Shown here: positions 56,514-64,000 of the stretch, in pieces
How the letters are laid out: every line of letters begins with the position of its first letter
How positions within the stretch are numbered: the first letter of the stretch is position 1
DNA from: Deltaproteobacteria bacterium
GTDB taxonomy: Bacteria; Myxococcota; Kuafuiibacteriia; Kuafuiibacteriales; Kuafuiibacteriaceae
NCBI GenBank assembly: GCA_016703535.1
Contig: JADJBV010000001.1
Location: 3,772,001 to 3,836,000 of the forward strand
DNA: 64,000 nt
Direction of reading: 5' to 3'
Notes under the pieces: generated by a model
The model's database searches: none
What the model was told of the DNA's origin: nothing
What the model saw: only the letters and a program-made list of their open reading frames with translations
Program-made: the position numbers and the translations under genes

Positions 56514-56547
56514 ATGTCTTCGGTCGAGGTTCGGATCCGGCTCGGAT

Positions 56548-57409
56548 GACCGAGCACGGTCGACGGTCGGCCGAAGACCGACTCGCGGTCGACGGTCGGC
56601 CGAAGACGGAATCGGTCCCGCTGATCGCGGTCGACGGTCGGCCGAAGACCGATCGCGGTCGACAGTCATCCGAAGACCGACTCGGTCCCGCCGATCGCGG
56701 TCGACGGTCGGCCGAAGACCGACTCGGTCCCACCGATCGCGGTCGACAGTCGTCCGTAGACCGACTCGGTCGACCGATCGCGGTCGACAGTCGGCCGTAG
56801 ACCGATCGCGGTCGACCGATCGCGGTCGACAGTCGGCCGTAGACCGACTCGGTCGACCGATCGCGGTCGACAGTCATCCGTAGACCGACTCGGTCGACCG
56901 ATCACGGTTGACAGTCGTCCGAAGACCGACTCGGTCGACCGATCGCGGTCGACAGTCGGCCGAAGACCGACTCGGTCGACCGATCGCGGTCGACAGTCGT
57001 CCGTAGACCGATCGCGGTTGACCGATCGCGGTCGAAAGTCGTCCGAAGACCGATCGCGGTTGACCGATCACGGTTGACAGTCGTCCGAAGACCGACTCGG
57101 TCGACCGATCGCGGTCGACAGTCGGCCGAAGACCGACTCGGTCGACCGATCGCGGTCGACAGTCGTCCGTAGACCGATCGCGGTTGACCGATCGCGGTCG
57201 AAAGTCGTCCGAAGACCGATCGCGGTTGACCGATCACGGTTGACAGTCGTCCGAAGACCGACGCGGTCGACCGATCGCGGTCGACAGTCGTCCGTAGACC
57301 GACTCGGTCGACCGATCGCGGTCGACAGTCGTCCGTAGACCGATCGCGGTCGACCGTTCGCGGTCGACAGTCGTCCGTAGACCGACTCGGTCGACCGATC
57401 GCGGTCGTC
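56548..57409. repeat. Array of ~22 palindromic 28-42-bp tandem repeats
   Basis: The units follow one another without spacers. Most are 41 or 42 bp, beginning GACCGA(C)TCGGTC or GACCGATCGCGGTC, then GACCGATCGCGGTC, then GACAGTCG(T/G)CCG(T/A)A. Early units (56548-56716) are shorter or divergent (28, 29, 42, 28, 42 bp). Each unit contains dyads: GACCGA-C-TCGGTC, GACCG-ATCG-CGGTC and often TCGGCCGA. Units at 56924-57089 are copied exactly at 57090-57255. All six frames are largely open with repeating peptides, so no protein is inferred. The region 56514-57572 contains no other gene. Confidence 0.95.
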
Positions 57410-57412
57410 CTC

Positions 57413-57472
57413 GCTCCCCCCCCTCCCCTCTCGTCCCGTCCCGTCCCCCCGCGCGCCCCCCCCCCATTCCAC
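57413..57472. repeat. C-rich tract with G-quadruplex potential on the minus strand
   Basis: Directly after the repeat array the plus strand reads as C-runs of up to 10-12 bases interspersed with CTC, TCC and CG. On the minus strand this gives several G-tracts of four or more, enough for G-quadruplex folding. Followed by ordinary sequence upstream of the IVP-like gene. The long C-runs also make this a likely sequencing-error hotspot. Confidence 0.7.
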
Positions 57473-57572
57473 GGGCACTCCCAGGGGTTCAAACACGAAC
57501 GAATTTCGCGCCTTCCTGACGCACCCGTCGGCAACGAAACCCGAAAACACCGACCGAATCGAAGGAGTTTTC

Positions 57573-57905
57573 GTGAGTCTCCAAGTCCACGCCGTCACAC
57601 TCGAGCTCATCCGTGCGCTCAAGCCTCTCGTGGGGATCATCGCCAAGCACGATCGGTCCCTCGCCGACCAGATCAAGCGGTCGGGCTCCGGCATCGCACT
57701 TGCTCTGGGCGAAGGTGTCTATAGCCGCAAAGGAAATCAGCCCGCCCGATTCCAAGAAGCCCTGGCCTCCGCGGGCGAGACGCGGACCGCGCTGCGGGTG
57801 GCCCTCGCCTGGGACTACGTCACCGAGGCGCAAACCGAAAGCGCGTTGGAGCTGCTCGATCGAGTCATCGGGATGTGCTGGCGGCTCACACATCCGCGGC
57901 GCTGA
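57573..57905 (+). CDS. Four-helix-bundle protein (23S rRNA intervening-sequence family)
   Basis: 110 residues from GTG 57573, with an AAGGAG ribosome-binding site five bases upstream. The IRALKPLVGIIAKHDRSLADQIKRSGSGIALALGEG core and the later ALASAGETRTALRVALAW region match the S23/IVP four-helix-bundle family, encoded in some 23S rRNA intervening sequences and also free-standing. There is no rRNA here. Standalone copies are of unknown function. It is next to the repeat array. Confidence 0.9.
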   Translation: MSLQVHAVTLELIRALKPLVGIIAKHDRSLADQIKRSGSGIALALGEGVYSRKGNQPARFQEALASAGETRTALRVALAWDYVTEAQTESALELLDRVIGMCWRLTHPRR

Positions 57906-57933
57906 ACGGTGCTCTTCGGCACTGAAGCATAGT

Positions 57934-57961
57934 CCCTGGGCCTTCAGATCTGAACCTAGGG
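57934..57961. terminator. Hairpin between convergent genes (possible bidirectional terminator)
   Basis: CCCTGGG and CCTAGGG flank the perfect 12-base palindrome TTCAGATCTGAA, forming a stem within the 72-base gap between the IVP-like gene and the convergent unknown gene. There is no U-run after the stem on either strand, so intrinsic termination is only a possibility. Confidence 0.35.
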
Positions 57962-57977
57962 CTCTGCAGGCGACATC

Positions 57978-58808
57978 TTAGTCGATCGAAAACGGCAGAT
58001 CCTTGGCTGCTTCGCCCTCGACCTGACAACGGACCACGCCGGCCTTGAGCGCCGCGGTCGGCATGGCCACCACCTGGCAGCTGCGGGAGTTCTCGCAGGC
58101 ATATTCGGCGATCTTCCGTCCGTCGGCGGTGGCGAGGACGATCACCGCACTGCACTCCGCGCCCTCCCAGCCGATGCCCCAAGCCCGGGCGTCGGCGGTG
58201 GTGATGGTGACCTCTTCGATGCCGTCATTGCTCAAGGTGAGCGGGTGAACTTTGCCATCTTGCCCGGTCAAGCTGAGCTGCACAGCCCCGTCGGCGGCCG
58301 GGCACACCTTGCCGGTGGCCTTGAACGGGAGCGGCTGGGACCGGCAAGAGGTGTCGAGCACCGTGACCTGAGGCGCGGCGCCTTCCTCGAGGCGCTGGAG
58401 TTTGTCGCCCACTTTGTAGGTCGCGGAGCGCACCACCTTGGCCTTCTTTTTGTCTTGGTACTCGACGGTGACCACCACCCGATCTTCACCCGCCTCTGAG
58501 CGCAGCTCGACCGACTGCACCGCCACGAACACCAAGGCGGCGTCGCCTTTACCCAGCGGATCGGGGATGGGCTTCGGGCTCCCCTTGCCCAAGACGTAGA
58601 GGTTCAGGACCGGCGGCTTCAGCCAGGTGTTGCGCACCGGGACCAGGTACCGCGCCGCGCCCTTGTGTTTTGGGAGCGCCAGCGCGTGTTCACTGAGCGG
58701 AGACCCGAGCTGCTGCTCCGTGATCACCTTCTCGAGCTTGGCCCGGACCTCAGGCGTCACCGCGGGCGAAGGCTGGGCCGACAAACAAAGAACGAACAAG
58801 CTCCACAT
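57978..58808 (-). CDS. Secreted unknown protein
   Basis: 276 residues. Residues 1-16 (MWSLFVLCLSAQPSPA) form a signal-like N-terminus with a Cys near position 8; a clear lipobox is missing. The mature part is beta-rich with KGAARYLVPVRNTWLK, VVVTVEYQDKKKAKVVRSATY and GKVCPAADGAVQLSLTG; four or more Cys (CRS, CPAAD, CSAV, CENSRSC) may form disulphides. No recognised domain. It is upstream of yqgF but faces away from the IVP gene. Confidence 0.5.
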   Translation of the reverse strand: MWSLFVLCLSAQPSPAVTPEVRAKLEKVITEQQLGSPLSEHALALPKHKGAARYLVPVRNTWLKPPVLNLYVLGKGSPKPIPDPLGKGDAALVFVAVQSVELRSEAGEDRVVVTVEYQDKKKAKVVRSATYKVGDKLQRLEEGAAPQVTVLDTSCRSQPLPFKATGKVCPAADGAVQLSLTGQDGKVHPLTLSNDGIEEVTITTADARAWGIGWEGAECSAVIVLATADGRKIAEYACENSRSCQVVAMPTAALKAGVVRCQVEGEAAKDLPFSID

Positions 58809-58856
58809 CCGGGGGCCTTGTACCGTGGGGCGCCCACCGGGGTCGATGGCCGCCCT

Positions 58857-59303
58857 TCAGTCTTGGGATGGCCGGCGGGCCGCCCGCTGATCGAGGACCT
58901 CTTGCAGCATCACCGCCGCGGCGTAGGCGTCGATCTTCTTCCTCCTCGCTTCGGGGGAGAGGCCTTCGGCCTTGAGGCGTTCGTCGGCCTCCCAGGTGGT
59001 GAGGGCCTCGTCTTGTTCGTGGACCGGCAACTCCGGGAACTCCGCCTTCACCTCGGCCAAAAAGGCCTTGGCCTTGAGGGTGGAGGCACTTTCGCCGCCC
59101 TCGAGCTTGTAGGGCACGCCGACGTAGATCTCGGTGATCTGTTCTTCCTCGATCACCCGCCGGATCTCCCGGAGGTCTTCGGCCTTGGACTTCTTGACCC
59201 ACACCGAAAGGGGCCGGGCCACGCCGATCTCGTCCGAGACCGCGAAGCCGATGCGTTTGGTGCCGGGATCGATGCCGAGGATCCGGCTCACTGGTGTCCC
59301 CAC
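58857..59303 (-). CDS. yqgF: YqgF/RuvX Holliday-junction resolvase-like protein
   Basis: 148 residues from GTG 59303; a second GTG at 59291, with GGGGA five bases upstream, would begin at MSRILGIDPG and matches the family's usual start better. The RNase H-fold motifs GIDPGTKRIGFAVSD (first Asp), IYVGVPY, EALTTWEADE and DAYAAAVML (last Asp) are present. YqgF/RuvX is associated with 16S pre-rRNA 5' maturation and was described as a Holliday-junction resolvase. Confidence 0.93.
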   Translation of the reverse strand: MGTPVSRILGIDPGTKRIGFAVSDEIGVARPLSVWVKKSKAEDLREIRRVIEEEQITEIYVGVPYKLEGGESASTLKAKAFLAEVKAEFPELPVHEQDEALTTWEADERLKAEGLSPEARRKKIDAYAAAVMLQEVLDQRAARRPSQD

Positions 59304-59344
59304 GGCCGGGTCCTAACACGGTCCGACGTCGGAGGTGCCGGCTT

Positions 59345-60178
59345 TCAGCCGCTGAGGAACGCGAGCAAGGCCTGATTCACCTCGGCCGGGTGAGAGACGT
59401 TGATGCCGTGGGGGCCGCCCTTGATCACCACCAACTTCGCCCCCGGGATCGAGGCCGCCGTGCGTTTGCCGCTGATCTCGAAGGGCACGATCACGTCCGA
59501 GTCGCCGTGGATCACCAACGTCGGGATGTTGATCTTCTTGAGGTCGGGGCGAAAGTCGGTCCGGGCGAAGGCCGCGATGCAGTCGTGGGTCCCTTGGGGC
59601 GAAGCAAAAGCGGCCATCTGGTAGGCGTAGTGGCGCTGGGCCTCGGTCACCCGCTGTTCCCCGCCCGCGCTGAAGAAGCCCTTGGTGAAGGTCTCGAGCA
59701 CCGCCAGCCGATCGGCCCTCACCCCACGTTGGCGGGCGGCGATGGCGGCGTCGTCGAGGGTGCCCTCTGGGTTGTCCGGGGACTTATAAACACATGGGGT
59801 CACGGCGGCCATGAACACCACCTTCGAGACCCGCTCGGTCCCAAAACGCCCCACGTAATGGGCGACCTCTCCTCCGCCCATCGAAAAGCCGACCAGGGTC
59901 ACGTCCTTGAGATCCAGGTGCGTCATCAAGGCGTCGAGATCCGAGGTCAACGTCTTGTAGTCGTAGCCACTCCAAGGTTGGGAGGACTGCCCAAAGCCAC
60001 GGCGATCGTAGCTGATGACCCGATAACCCGCCTCCACCAGCGAGGGCACTTGGCTCTCCCAAGAACGCCCGCTGAGGGGCCAACCGTGGATGAGCACCAC
60101 TGGTTTTCCGGCCCCGTGGTCTTCGTAGTAGAGCTCGATCGGTTGGTTGTTTTCGGTACCTACGGTGACCTTGGACAT
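59345..60178 (-). CDS. Alpha/beta hydrolase (haloperoxidase-like)
   Basis: 277 residues from ATG 60178 (MSKVTVGTENNQPI), with GGAG seven bases upstream; an earlier start at 60202 is not needed. The oxyanion HGWPLSG region, nucleophile elbow GFSMGGGE (Ser ~ position 96), acid PTLVIHGDSDVIVP and catalytic His in KGGPHGINV make a complete triad, as in non-haem chloroperoxidase-like hydrolases. Substrate unknown. Minus strand, downstream of the large repeat protein gene. Confidence 0.9.
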   Translation of the reverse strand: MSKVTVGTENNQPIELYYEDHGAGKPVVLIHGWPLSGRSWESQVPSLVEAGYRVISYDRRGFGQSSQPWSGYDYKTLTSDLDALMTHLDLKDVTLVGFSMGGGEVAHYVGRFGTERVSKVVFMAAVTPCVYKSPDNPEGTLDDAAIAARQRGVRADRLAVLETFTKGFFSAGGEQRVTEAQRHYAYQMAAFASPQGTHDCIAAFARTDFRPDLKKINIPTLVIHGDSDVIVPFEISGKRTAASIPGAKLVVIKGGPHGINVSHPAEVNQALLAFLSG

Positions 60179-60271
60179 ACTGTACTCCGCGCGGACCCAC
60201 ATCCGCGCTCGAGGACGGTACGCCCCTGGTTGGTCACCCGCCTAGGTCACCACGGCCGATTGTGAACCTAC

Positions 60272-63200
60272 TTACTTGAACGCGCCGTCCAGGTACTTCT
60301 GCACCGCGTCGACGCGGTTCGGATCGGCCACCTTCGAGCCCTTGACCATCATCCGGGCGAAGGCGTCGGCGGCGGTGGCGGGTTCGTTCCGCTTCACCTC
60401 GTGTTCGGCCACCGTCAACAGCCAGAGGTTGGTGTCGCCCCGGGCTTCGCCCAACGACTCGGTGATCGCCTTGCCGGCCCGCTTCACCATGGCCGCCGTC
60501 GAGTTCTTGTTGGCCCCGTCTTGTTCATCCCGGGGAATGAGGCCCGAGGGGAGCTCGACCTCGAGATCACCCTTGGCGATCTTGGCGCCGCCGGCCGGGG
60601 CCTCGATGTGCCACTCGAACTTGGCCTTCCCGGTCCCGGGGTTGAGGGTGCAGCTCATCAGCCTCACCACCAAGTGGCCGCCGACCTCGGGGGCCCGGCT
60701 GTCCTTCTTCTCCACCGCCTCGCTCCAGCTCGGGCTGAGCACGTAGGCGCCCAACTTCTCTTCTTTGCTGGCCACGGTCATGAGCTCGTCCCGGAGCGGG
60801 CCATCGAAGCCTTTGCAAGCGCTGCTGTTCACCTTCGAGTCCCGGGCGATCGGCTGGACCATCAACACCAGATCCAGGCGGCCCTTCAGCTTGCCCTCCA
60901 CATCGGTGAGCTCGGCCTTGGCGGCGGCGTCGTTGGGATCGAGGGCCAAGGCGCGCTGCAAATACACCCACGCCACGCCCAACTTTCCGGCGGCCTTTTG
61001 GGAGCGGGCCGCCTCAACTCGGCTGCCCTTCACTTCACCGCGCACCGTCTTCTCCAGGCTCTTGGCCAAGCTGTCGTTGGGATCCAAGGCCAACACCTCG
61101 GCCACCAAGGCGCTCTGCCGCAGCACGTCCTTGTCTTTCCGCGCCTGCTCCAGTTCGCCCCGCTTCAACGCCACCCGCCGCTGCCGGGCCAAACGCTGGC
61201 CGAGGGCCGCGGTCTTGCTGCTGCCGGCCTTTTCGCCATAACCGTTCTCTGCTTCTTCGAAGGCCGCCTTGGCGAAGGCCGCCGCCGCTTCGTTGAGGGC
61301 CTTCTCGAGGTCCGCGCTTTCGGCCTCCAAGATCCCCGCGGCCTCCAGGGCCTGGGCGGCTTCAGCGTCGGCGCCTTTTTTGGCGGCGGCTTCGGCGCGC
61401 TTCTGCATGTCGGCCAAGGCCTTGGCCACCACCTTGGAGTTCGGGTCCACCAAACGGCTGGGCGTCAGGCGACGGGCCGCGGCCCGAGGATCGGCGCTGC
61501 TCAGGCCTTTTTCGGCCTCTTTTTCTTCTTTCAGGCGAGCGCTTCGGGCGATCTCGGCCCCGACCTTGGCCACCTCCGACTCCTTGGCGATGTCCAAGGC
61601 CCCGACGAAGGCCTTCTCCGACTCGGCGAAGCGGTTTTCGCCCAGGTGGGTGGTGCCGACCTTGATCGCCTCGGCCAAGGCCTCACCAGCGGCGATGGCG
61701 TAGGTGGCGTGATCCAAGGTCTCGGCGGCCCCGGCGTAGTTGCCGCTGGCCCCCGCTTTTTTGGCCTTGTCCAGCATCGCCGAGAAGGCCTTTTTGGCCT
61801 CGGCGCTGGTGGGATCCGCTTCCCGCAAGGCCCGAATGCTCTCGGCCTGGGCCAGGCCATCGCCGCCCAATCCCGCCTTCAGGTTCCCGAGGCGTCGACC
61901 CCGAGCCAAGGCGGTGCCGCGCCGGGCGACCTCGGACGATCCACCGCTGGCAAAGGCCGACTCGGCCTCGGCGTGTCGGCCCGCCGAAAAGGCGTCGATG
62001 GCGGCCTTCAGGGCCCCGTCTTCACCCAGGGCTTGGGCCGCGGCGCTCAGCTCTCGGGCCGCCGCCAGATCGTCGGCGTTGGCCGCGGCTTTTTCGGCCC
62101 GCACCAAGGTGGCCCGGACCGCCGTCAGCACCTTCGGATCGTTGGCGTCGACCGCCCGCAACGAGGCCGCGGCCTTGGCGCCCCGCTCCAGATCTCCGCC
62201 CTTCTCCAGCTCACTGAGGTTGGCGTACAGCGCCCCCAACCAGCGGCTTTTGGCCATGCCTTGCCCAGCCTTGGCGACCCGGGACTCGCCCTTTTCGAGG
62301 ACCGCTTGATACGCGCCGACCGCCTCTTCGTGCTTCGACTCGCCGAGCAAGCCGTTGGCCTGACCGATCGCCTTTTGGATCGTCTCGGGTTTGCTGACCA
62401 CGTTGGCGGTATCGAGCAACACCGCGGCTTGCCGATCGTTGCCCGCCGCCGACTGCCGTTCGGCCTCGGCGATCAGCTCGTCGAAGGCCTTGCGGGCCTC
62501 GGGGCTGGCCGGATCTCGCTCGAGCGTCGACTTGAGGGCCGCCCGAGCCTCTTCGGTGTTGCCGCCACTTTTGGCCTGGGTCAGGGCCTGGTTCAGGCCC
62601 TCGAGGCGTTCCTTCTTGGCGATGGCCTGGCCGGTGGCCGCCACCTCACTCGAAGGTTCGAGCTCCAAGGCGTCGCCGTAGGAACTTTCGGCGTCGGACA
62701 TCTTACTGGCCGCCAAGGCCGCGTTCCCGGACTCCAGGGCCTTCTTTACGCCCGGGGCCGGGTTGGTGGCGGCGCCGGCGATCCCGAGGAAACGAGCGGC
62801 TTCGGCGAACTCTTTTTTGGCGGCGGCGGTGGTCGCCTGGCTCAGCAGGCTCTGCATCGCTTCCTTCGCGTCGGCGCTGCTCCGATCGCGACGGATCAAC
62901 TCGGCCAAGGCCTCGGGGGTGCCGGCCTTCGCTTGATCCTTGAGTTGGGTGGTGGCCCGGCGCCGGATCAGGTCCTTGGCCAACTTCGGCAGCTCGGCCG
63001 ACGGCGCGCCAGCGGTCGCTTCCCCAAAAAACTTCTCGGCGCCGTTCAGGTCTTCGCTCGAGAGGGCTTGGACGCCCGCGAACAACGCCGTCTTGGCCGA
63101 AGCCGGCAGCTCCAAGAGCCGAGCCCCGTTGGCGATCAAGGCCGCCAGATCCGCGGTGGGCAACTTCTCGCCGTTCCGGATCCGGGCCACCAAGGCGTCG

Positions 63201-64000
63201 CTGCCCTTCTTGATGTTCGGGTTGCCCGGCTCGAAGGCCAAGGTCTGCTCCAGCACCGCGACCGCGGCCGCGTCGTCGCCGCCCTGTTGCAGCTGTTCGG
63301 CGGCCCGCTTTTCGGCCTCACCCCGGCGCAAGCGGGCGATGTCGATGCCCCGTTGGGCCAGGCGTGACTTGGGCGCCGCCGCCAACGCCTTCTGGAAGCC
63401 CTTTTCGGCGTCCACGTAACGCAGGGCCTTCAGCGCATCCGCGCCTTCTTGGGCCGGCACCCGCATGGTGTCGGGGGCGGCGCTGGAGTTGAGGGCGGCC
63501 AACAAGAAGGACGCGGCCTCGGCGTCGTTGCCCGCCTTGCCGGCCCGTAGAGCGTCGTCGAGCAGATCCGCAAAAGAACCGGAGCGCAGGCTCTTTCGCA
63601 GCTCTTCGATCTGGGGGAGATCGCCCTCGAAGGTCGACAGATCCGAGAGCATCTCCGTCGCCTTGCTGGGATCTTTTTTGGAGACACCCCGGGCCTTCTC
63701 GACCTGCACCTTGGCCGAAGCCACCGCGAAGCTGCGGAAGGCGGTGGTCAACGGGCCCATCGGGACCCCGGAGGCGTCGGCCCGCTCCAGGCCTTTGCTG
63801 GGGTTGCCGTCCCGGATCTGATCGAGGGCCAAGATCGCGGCTTCGGTGGTGACCTTGTCAAAACGCCCGGCCTTGACCGCGGCGGTGAGCGATCGGTGGG
63901 CGCCCTTCAGATCGCCCCGGTCGGCGGCCTTTTGTCCGGCCTCCAGATCGCGCTTTTGCAGCTCCCCGCGCAGCCGGGCGATCTCACCCTCGACCGAAGG
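60272..64000 (-). CDS. Very large Ala-rich helical repeat protein, 3' part only
   Basis: The frame is open to the window edge (it reads PSVEGEIARLRGELQKRD there), so the start is beyond 64000; at least 1242 codons are visible. The protein is built of many ~60-80-residue helical units rich in Ala, Lys and Glu, each with a pattern like 'A-x-x-L-x-G-x-x-x-E-A-x-x-A/Y-x-x-A-L' (TPR-like arrays, for example LALDPNDAAAKAEL). The C-terminal ~200 residues form a different, beta-rich domain (LVLMVQPIARDSKV, SWSEAVEKKDSRAPEVGGHLVVRL). A scaffolding or assembly role is plausible but unproven. No membrane segment is seen in the visible part. Confidence 0.7.
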   Translation of the reverse strand, partial: PSVEGEIARLRGELQKRDLEAGQKAADRGDLKGAHRSLTAAVKAGRFDKVTTEAAILALDQIRDGNPSKGLERADASGVPMGPLTTAFRSFAVASAKVQVEKARGVSKKDPSKATEMLSDLSTFEGDLPQIEELRKSLRSGSFADLLDDALRAGKAGNDAEAASFLLAALNSSAAPDTMRVPAQEGADALKALRYVDAEKGFQKALAAAPKSRLAQRGIDIARLRRGEAEKRAAEQLQQGGDDAAAVAVLEQTLAFEPGNPNIKKGSDALVARIRNGEKLPTADLAALIANGARLLELPASAKTALFAGVQALSSEDLNGAEKFFGEATAGAPSAELPKLAKDLIRRRATTQLKDQAKAGTPEALAELIRRDRSSADAKEAMQSLLSQATTAAAKKEFAEAARFLGIAGAATNPAPGVKKALESGNAALAASKMSDAESSYGDALELEPSSEVAATGQAIAKKERLEGLNQALTQAKSGGNTEEARAALKSTLERDPASPEARKAFDELIAEAERQSAAGNDRQAAVLLDTANVVSKPETIQKAIGQANGLLGESKHEEAVGAYQAVLEKGESRVAKAGQGMAKSRWLGALYANLSELEKGGDLERGAKAAASLRAVDANDPKVLTAVRATLVRAEKAAANADDLAAARELSAAAQALGEDGALKAAIDAFSAGRHAEAESAFASGGSSEVARRGTALARGRRLGNLKAGLGGDGLAQAESIRALREADPTSAEAKKAFSAMLDKAKKAGASGNYAGAAETLDHATYAIAAGEALAEAIKVGTTHLGENRFAESEKAFVGALDIAKESEVAKVGAEIARSARLKEEKEAEKGLSSADPRAAARRLTPSRLVDPNSKVVAKALADMQKRAEAAAKKGADAEAAQALEAAGILEAESADLEKALNEAAAAFAKAAFEEAENGYGEKAGSSKTAALGQRLARQRRVALKRGELEQARKDKDVLRQSALVAEVLALDPNDSLAKSLEKTVRGEVKGSRVEAARSQKAAGKLGVAWVYLQRALALDPNDAAAKAELTDVEGKLKGRLDLVLMVQPIARDSKVNSSACKGFDGPLRDELMTVASKEEKLGAYVLSPSWSEAVEKKDSRAPEVGGHLVVRLMSCTLNPGTGKAKFEWHIEAPAGGAKIAKGDLEVELPSGLIPRDEQDGANKNSTAAMVKRAGKAITESLGEARGDTNLWLLTVAEHEVKRNEPATAADAFARMMVKGSKVADPNRVDAVQKYLDGAFK

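Noticed and set aside
56548..57409. CRISPR array
   Set aside because: The units are contiguous with no variable spacers, are themselves variable in length and sequence, and no cas gene is in the window.
56548..57694. Long reading frames on both strands across the repeat array, giving 41-residue periodic Ser/Arg/Asp peptides
   Set aside because: The unit length is not a multiple of three, all frames are open together, and the peptides are the same text in different phases. This is what a short-period DNA repeat gives by itself.
57573..57905. Diversity-generating retroelement accessory (Avd-like four-helix bundle)
   Set aside because: No reverse transcriptase and no template/variable repeat pair is visible; the free-standing IVP-family call is simpler.

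Overview
The window is high-GC DNA from a Gram-negative bacterium, most likely a myxobacterium-like lineage (Myxococcota, formerly Deltaproteobacteria). This placement is inferred from the gene families: a Ser/Thr kinase with an HRD-type catalytic loop, a MopE-like Cys/Asp-motif lipoprotein, a Tat-exported DUF1501-like protein beside a DUF1588/1592-type CxxCH protein, a tubulin-like GTPase, and many lipoproteins with a clear lipobox. I see no rRNA, tRNA, IS element, prophage or CRISPR array.

Layout. 1-4.2 kb: the end of a DUF4340 gene, then a coupled operon of Ser/Thr kinase, TPR protein and Cys-rich lipoprotein. 4.2-8.4 kb: a coupled small-ORF/nucleotidyltransferase pair, a response regulator, ahcY and two uncharacterised genes. 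8.4-18 kb: a cysteine-peptidase/beta-barrel protein, an outer-membrane-type barrel, an alpha-2-macroglobulin split into two coupled genes, and a CotH-like gene ending at a long inverted repeat. 18-26 kb: an ECF sigma/ChrR-like anti-sigma pair, an unknown gene, three adjacent genes each carrying one inactivating lesion (Lnb-like, GAF-GGDEF, S9 peptidase), and a sugar-kinase-like gene. 26-38 kb: a minus-strand run of methyltransferase, DUF1501-like, DUF1588/1592-like and c-type-haem lipoproteins, a giant MopE/beta-helix lipoprotein, a barrel protein, a FecR/TPR anti-sigma factor and its ECF sigma factor. 38-52 kb: a mirrored microsatellite, an unknown two-TM protein, a degenerate sensor kinase, HIT and EEP proteins, a hybrid histidine kinase, a CUB/Kazal/P-domain lipoprotein and valS. 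52-64 kb: a RelB/RelE-like pair with a frameshifted toxin, a PilZ-like protein, greB, a tubulin-like GTPase with a HEAT-like tail, a ~860-bp array of palindromic 28-42-bp repeats ending in a C-rich tract, a 23S-IVP four-helix-bundle gene, yqgF/ruvX, an alpha/beta hydrolase and the C-terminal part of a very large Ala-rich repeat protein.

How it works together. Much of the coding capacity goes to the cell envelope and the signals controlling it. Two sigma/anti-sigma pairs, a transmembrane kinase, a response regulator and two sensor kinases sit among secreted lipoproteins and barrels. Two protease-inhibitor-like systems (alpha-2-macroglobulin and Kazal) are present. Many gene pairs overlap by 1-4 bases (ATGA, GTGA or TGATG), so translational coupling is common and helped fix start codons.

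The two most unusual features are the palindromic repeat array beside the tubulin-like gene and the split alpha-2-macroglobulin. Four single-base frameshifts and one in-frame TAG also stand out. Three of the frameshifts lie in or beside short G or C runs, so sequence error must be excluded before any of them is read as biology.
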